From JANYJJ01 sp043749975 (lineage in GTDB: Bacteria > Pseudomonadota > Gammaproteobacteria > Burkholderiales > Burkholderiaceae_C), in NCBI GenBank assembly GCA_043749975.1, contig JAYVCL010000207.1, positions 1 to 9,986 of the forward strand: 9,986 nucleotides of DNA, given 5' to 3'. The translations under genes and the position numbers were made by a program. Positions 7,380 to 9,986 of the stretch are shown here, one piece after another (the first letter of the stretch is position 1; every line of letters begins with the position of its first letter). The notes beneath the pieces were generated by a model. That model saw only the letters and a program-made list of their open reading frames with translations, had not been told where the DNA came from and ran no database searches.

Positions 7380-9506
7380 CTAGATTTTTAATTCGCTTGA
7401 GGTTTGCAGCACATGAAGGTCCGATTCATGCTGGGTTTCAAACAACGGCAATAGCAAGGTTACTTGAGTTCCCTGATTGGGTTCACTGTGAACATGTATG
7501 GTGCCACCCAGTTCCTGAACATACTGAAAGCTTTCATAGGCTCCAATCCCCAAACCCGCCTGTTTGGTTGTCTGGAACGGCTTGAACAGGCGATCCCTGA
7601 CAAACGCTTGTGACATCCCATGACCGGTGTCACCGACCTCAATTCGTGCCTGACTGCCGACACGATCAAGATTGAGCCAAACGCGTCCTGTCTCGTCGGT
7701 TGCATCAAAAGCATTTTGTACGATGTGACCAATGATCCGCTCGAGCCGCTCCTCGTGTCCGCGTGTAGTGACTTTCTGGCCTGCCATCAACTCAAGATGG
7801 CGCCCTCGCGCAGCAGCCGCAGACGAGACACGATTCACGACAATCGCAAGGTCTACGCCGAACGCAGTGCCAGACGGCGTAGCCCCCTCGCGCAGCTGCA
7901 GCATGAGTTGCCGCATTCTGTCCAGAGAATTCTCCACTGTCATCAGCATGTCTTGCTGAAATTCCGGGTTTGCGTGAAGTCGTTTTGCATTTTTCATCAT
8001 CAACGTGAGCTGCGTGACAATGTTTTTTAAATCGTGCACGACGAATGCCGACATGCGGTTGAAGGCGTCGAACTTGCGCGCTTCTAGCAACGCCTCTGTC
8101 GCCTGCATCTGAGCAAGGTAGCTGGCCGCTTGGCGCCCCGCCGTTTTCAACAAGTCGTTGACCTCCCAGTTCACATCCATTTGGGTGCGCGCGCTTGCCA
8201 GAACGACGAAGCCGGTCAACTCGTCGCCCACTCTGAGCGGAACGATCAGCCAAGCCTGCGGATAATTGAGAATCCAGGCAGAGATCATCAGCCCACGATA
8301 GCGTTGCGGGAAAATCCGGTATTCATCGAGATTGATTACCCAACCACTTTCTATCATAAAATTCACCAAAGATGAATCGGTATCTTCAGTCTCAGGCCGC
8401 TGCTTGAAATTCCAACGAGCAGTGTCGACAAAACCCGAATCACCTACTGATTTTGTCCACAACGCTCCGGCCGGACTTTCCAGCATGTCAGCCAAACCTC
8501 GTACAACCTGCCGCCCCATTTCTTGCGGTGAATTTTGCGCGGACAGGGTTCGCGTAAATCGAAGCCATTCTTCACGATAGTCATATCGATATCGAAAAAA
8601 GTGTTTTCCCAATAATACCCGCAGTTTAGCGCGTACCGTTCCAGAAAATGCCAAAACGATCAAGATAACAAGTGCGATGAATGTCAATGCTAGCTGCAGC
8701 GCGCGACCCCAGTCACCACCGAAGAATCGTACATAGTACCCCACGCTGGAAATGAAGACAAGATATATGCCGGAAATCAACAGTGTTGCGGAATGAAACG
8801 CAGCCTTTCTGGAAACCCGCAGTTTCGATATCCAGTCGTGACGCCGTGAAATTGATAGTAGTAACAGGGGTGCAAGCAACGCATGTACAAATCCGCGAAT
8901 ATTGTAAGCGTCCTCATCAATGCGACTAAACAATACGCCTTGAGAGTATATAAATAAATCAAATAGAAAGGTACCGACCAGGCCAAGGCACAACGGTTTG
9001 GCATTCCACCGAGAATTCTCATGCACGTTCCGGAATAGTTGCTCGACCAGCAGCAAGGCAAAAACTGGCAGGGACATCGCACTCATCAGTACGATTTTCG
9101 ACTCGTTGCTAAAGTTGCCGACGCGCAGTATTGCAAGGCATTTTACAAACAGTGCCAGAATTACCAAAACCACGGCAATACGTTTCATCCAACGTGAGCG
9201 GTCAGAAAGCTGATCGATTTGCTGTGGACGCAAGACTGTCAGCAGAAAAGCATACCAGAATGCATACCTAAAAATATCCGAGACCGTTCCCAGAAAGCCG
9301 AATATAAGGTGGTTGACAAAGAGGTGTGCCAGACTGAACCAGCCCCATAATGCACAACAGGTGATAGCCGCCAGTAATAATATGGAAGCGTTACTACGTG
9401 GCACTTTCAAATAACCCAAGCGGCACAGGTGCAACACAAAAATAGAATATACTAAGCCAACCAGGCCGTAGCTCCAGACAGTTAGAGTAAGATTTCCGCT
9501 GTGCAT
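7380..9506 (-). CDS. prsK: PEP-CTERM/XrtA system histidine kinase PrsK
   Basis: This is a complete 708-residue membrane sensor kinase that would phosphorylate PrsR. The N-terminal 290 residues hold about eight or nine hydrophobic membrane segments (for example 10-30, 42-65, 108-128, 138-155, 172-192, 240-262 and 268-290). A GAF-like region spans roughly 320-465. A dimerisation and phosphoacceptor segment follows with H491 in FVVHDLKNIVTQL. The ATP-binding domain shows the N box (IVQNAFDATDETG, N598), G1 (VGDTGHGM, D626), the F box (FKPFQTTK) and G2 (GLGIG, 651-655). HDLKN in place of the common HELRN and the large polytopic N-terminus are typical of PrsK, whose usual length is near 680-700. 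Start ATG 9506 is preceded by A-rich sequence without a clear ribosome binding site. An IS21-like element begins about 190 bases upstream, so the native promoter or upstream cluster genes may have been displaced. Confidence 0.92.
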   Translation of the reverse strand: MHSGNLTLTVWSYGLVGLVYSIFVLHLCRLGYLKVPRSNASILLLAAITCCALWGWFSLAHLFVNHLIFGFLGTVSDIFRYAFWYAFLLTVLRPQQIDQLSDRSRWMKRIAVVLVILALFVKCLAILRVGNFSNESKIVLMSAMSLPVFALLLVEQLFRNVHENSRWNAKPLCLGLVGTFLFDLFIYSQGVLFSRIDEDAYNIRGFVHALLAPLLLLSISRRHDWISKLRVSRKAAFHSATLLISGIYLVFISSVGYYVRFFGGDWGRALQLALTFIALVILIVLAFSGTVRAKLRVLLGKHFFRYRYDYREEWLRFTRTLSAQNSPQEMGRQVVRGLADMLESPAGALWTKSVGDSGFVDTARWNFKQRPETEDTDSSLVNFMIESGWVINLDEYRIFPQRYRGLMISAWILNYPQAWLIVPLRVGDELTGFVVLASARTQMDVNWEVNDLLKTAGRQAASYLAQMQATEALLEARKFDAFNRMSAFVVHDLKNIVTQLTLMMKNAKRLHANPEFQQDMLMTVENSLDRMRQLMLQLREGATPSGTAFGVDLAIVVNRVSSAAAARGRHLELMAGQKVTTRGHEERLERIIGHIVQNAFDATDETGRVWLNLDRVGSQARIEVGDTGHGMSQAFVRDRLFKPFQTTKQAGLGIGAYESFQYVQELGGTIHVHSEPNQGTQVTLLLPLFETQHESDLHVLQTSSELKI

Positions 9507-9521
9507 ATTTTTTCAGTGAAT

Positions 9522-9694
9522 TCAAAAAAAACTGGACATACAAGTGCTGAATCCATGATCACGCCAAGCGCTGATTGTGGCCAGTTGTTCATCTGACAGG
9601 CGAATTGATGCTGCCGGCGGGTGAAGGGACACGTGAGTAGAGGACGGGTATCTGTGTCGATCCAGCCATGCCTGTTGACGACCAAGCGCCAGTT
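9522..9694 (-). pseudogene. Possible 3' tail of a gene interrupted by the IS21-like element
   Basis: One frame is open from the IS boundary to TGA at 9524-9522, about 57 residues, with segments such as RYPSSTHVSLHPPAASIRL and SDEQLATISAWRDHGFSTC. It has a protein-like composition and ends 15 bases before prsK, as an operon neighbour would. I do not recognise the family. The alternative frame that runs past the prsK start looks less protein-like. It may be chance. Confidence 0.25.
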
Positions 9695-9701
9695 TGTCGG
9701 C

Positions 9702-9741
9702 GCCGATCCAAATCTGACCCCTGCCGATCCAATATTGACCC
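9702..9741. repeat. Two tandem IS21-type terminal repeats
   Basis: GCCGATCCAAATCTGACCC (9702-9720) and GCCGATCCAATATTGACCC (9723-9741) match at 16 of 19 positions with a 21-base period. Repeats of this kind bind the transposase in IS21-family elements. Confidence 0.6.
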
Positions 9742-9889
9742 GGGGATGGGAGCTGACCGCGAAACGGCCAGCTGTGGACAAGTGTAGGTCTTTGCCTGGT
9801 TTGTCTTCCTCCTCCTTGACGCAGCGCTGTTCGCGCGGGGAAGACGCGCAGGCCGTAGGCCGTAGCGGATTTCCCGGCGCGGCGCTCGC

Positions 9890-9986
9890 TCAGATGTCGG
9901 CTTCGGGCGGCGGTTGCTTGTCGGCCCGGCGCGCCTGCTCGCGCGCCTTGATGCGCTTCTTGGCCACCGCCGTGCTGTGCAAGAAC
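9890..9986 (-). CDS. C-terminal fragment of a transposition gene, probably IS21-like IstB (5' part outside window)
   Basis: The last 31 residues before TGA (9892-9890) contain TAVAKKRIKAREQARRADKQ and PPPEADI: a basic, Arg/Lys/Ala-rich, flexible tail. No domain can be assigned from this piece. Its position, as the last gene before the terminal repeats, is where IstB (the ATPase helper of IS21 transposition) normally ends. The assignment depends on the repeats rather than on the protein itself. Confidence 0.35.
   Translation of the reverse strand, partial: FLHSTAVAKKRIKAREQARRADKQPPPEADI

Larger units (their letters stand above)
9695..9986 (-). mobile_element. One end of an IS21-like insertion sequence (continues beyond window)
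   Basis: From TGTCGG (9695) two tandem copies of a terminal motif appear, then a GC-rich untranslated stretch, then the 3' end of a minus-strand reading frame. Multiple GATCCAA...TGACCC repeats at the ends are characteristic of IS21-family elements (IstA/IstB). The other end and both genes are outside the window, so the boundary and family are tentative. The remaining 150 bases between the repeats and the reading frame hold no gene. Confidence 0.55.

Noticed and set aside
9482..9781. 99-codon minus-strand frame overlapping the prsK start and the IS21-like end
   Set aside because: It crosses the IS boundary and overlaps prsK out of frame, with no recognisable domain.
1..9986. CRISPR array, tRNA or rRNA genes, phage or toxin-antitoxin modules
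   Set aside because: No regularly spaced repeats, cloverleaf-type sequence, rRNA blocks or matching proteins were seen on either strand.

Overview
The window looks like chromosomal DNA of a betaproteobacterium, probably Burkholderiales. The main evidence is a PEP-CTERM/exosortase (XrtA-type) regulatory locus on the minus strand: histidine kinase prsK, sigma-54 response regulator prsR, then the TPR lipoprotein prsT. A FeeM-like N-acyl amino acid synthase of a type common in Burkholderiales follows. The genus cannot be read from this sequence. The host genes look moderate in GC, while the IS630 and IS21-like segments are visibly more GC-rich, as expected of acquired elements.

Layout from left to right. 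Positions 1-100 hold the 3' end of an IS481-family transposase on the plus strand. Positions 104-407 hold a remnant of a PEP-CTERM protein on the plus strand, with a degenerate sorting tail and a hairpin behind it. Positions 454-1582 are an IS630-family element on the minus strand with imperfect terminal inverted repeats; its transposase is split across two frames at an A8 run. Positions 1736-2629 encode an intact FeeM-like N-acyltransferase (minus). Positions 2630-3280 carry no convincing gene. Positions 3281-5855 are prsT, clearly broken by several stops and frameshifts. Positions 5871-7232 are prsR (intact) and 7380-9506 are prsK (intact). Positions 9507-9694 may hold the tail of an interrupted gene, and from about 9695 to the window edge there is one end of an IS21-like element.

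How the genes fit together: PrsK and PrsR form the two-component system known to sit in XrtA/PEP-CTERM clusters, where PrsR is expected to drive sigma-54 promoters of PEP-CTERM and exopolysaccharide genes. PrsT is the usual third gene. Here the sensor and regulator are intact, but the lipoprotein is a pseudogene and the only local PEP-CTERM substrate gene is truncated and has a mutated motif. IS elements flank the locus on both sides, one interposed between the substrate remnant and the acyltransferase and one just upstream of prsK. The simplest reading is an XrtA locus being eroded by IS insertion and point mutation, with its two-component system and acyltransferase still maintained or only recently released from selection.
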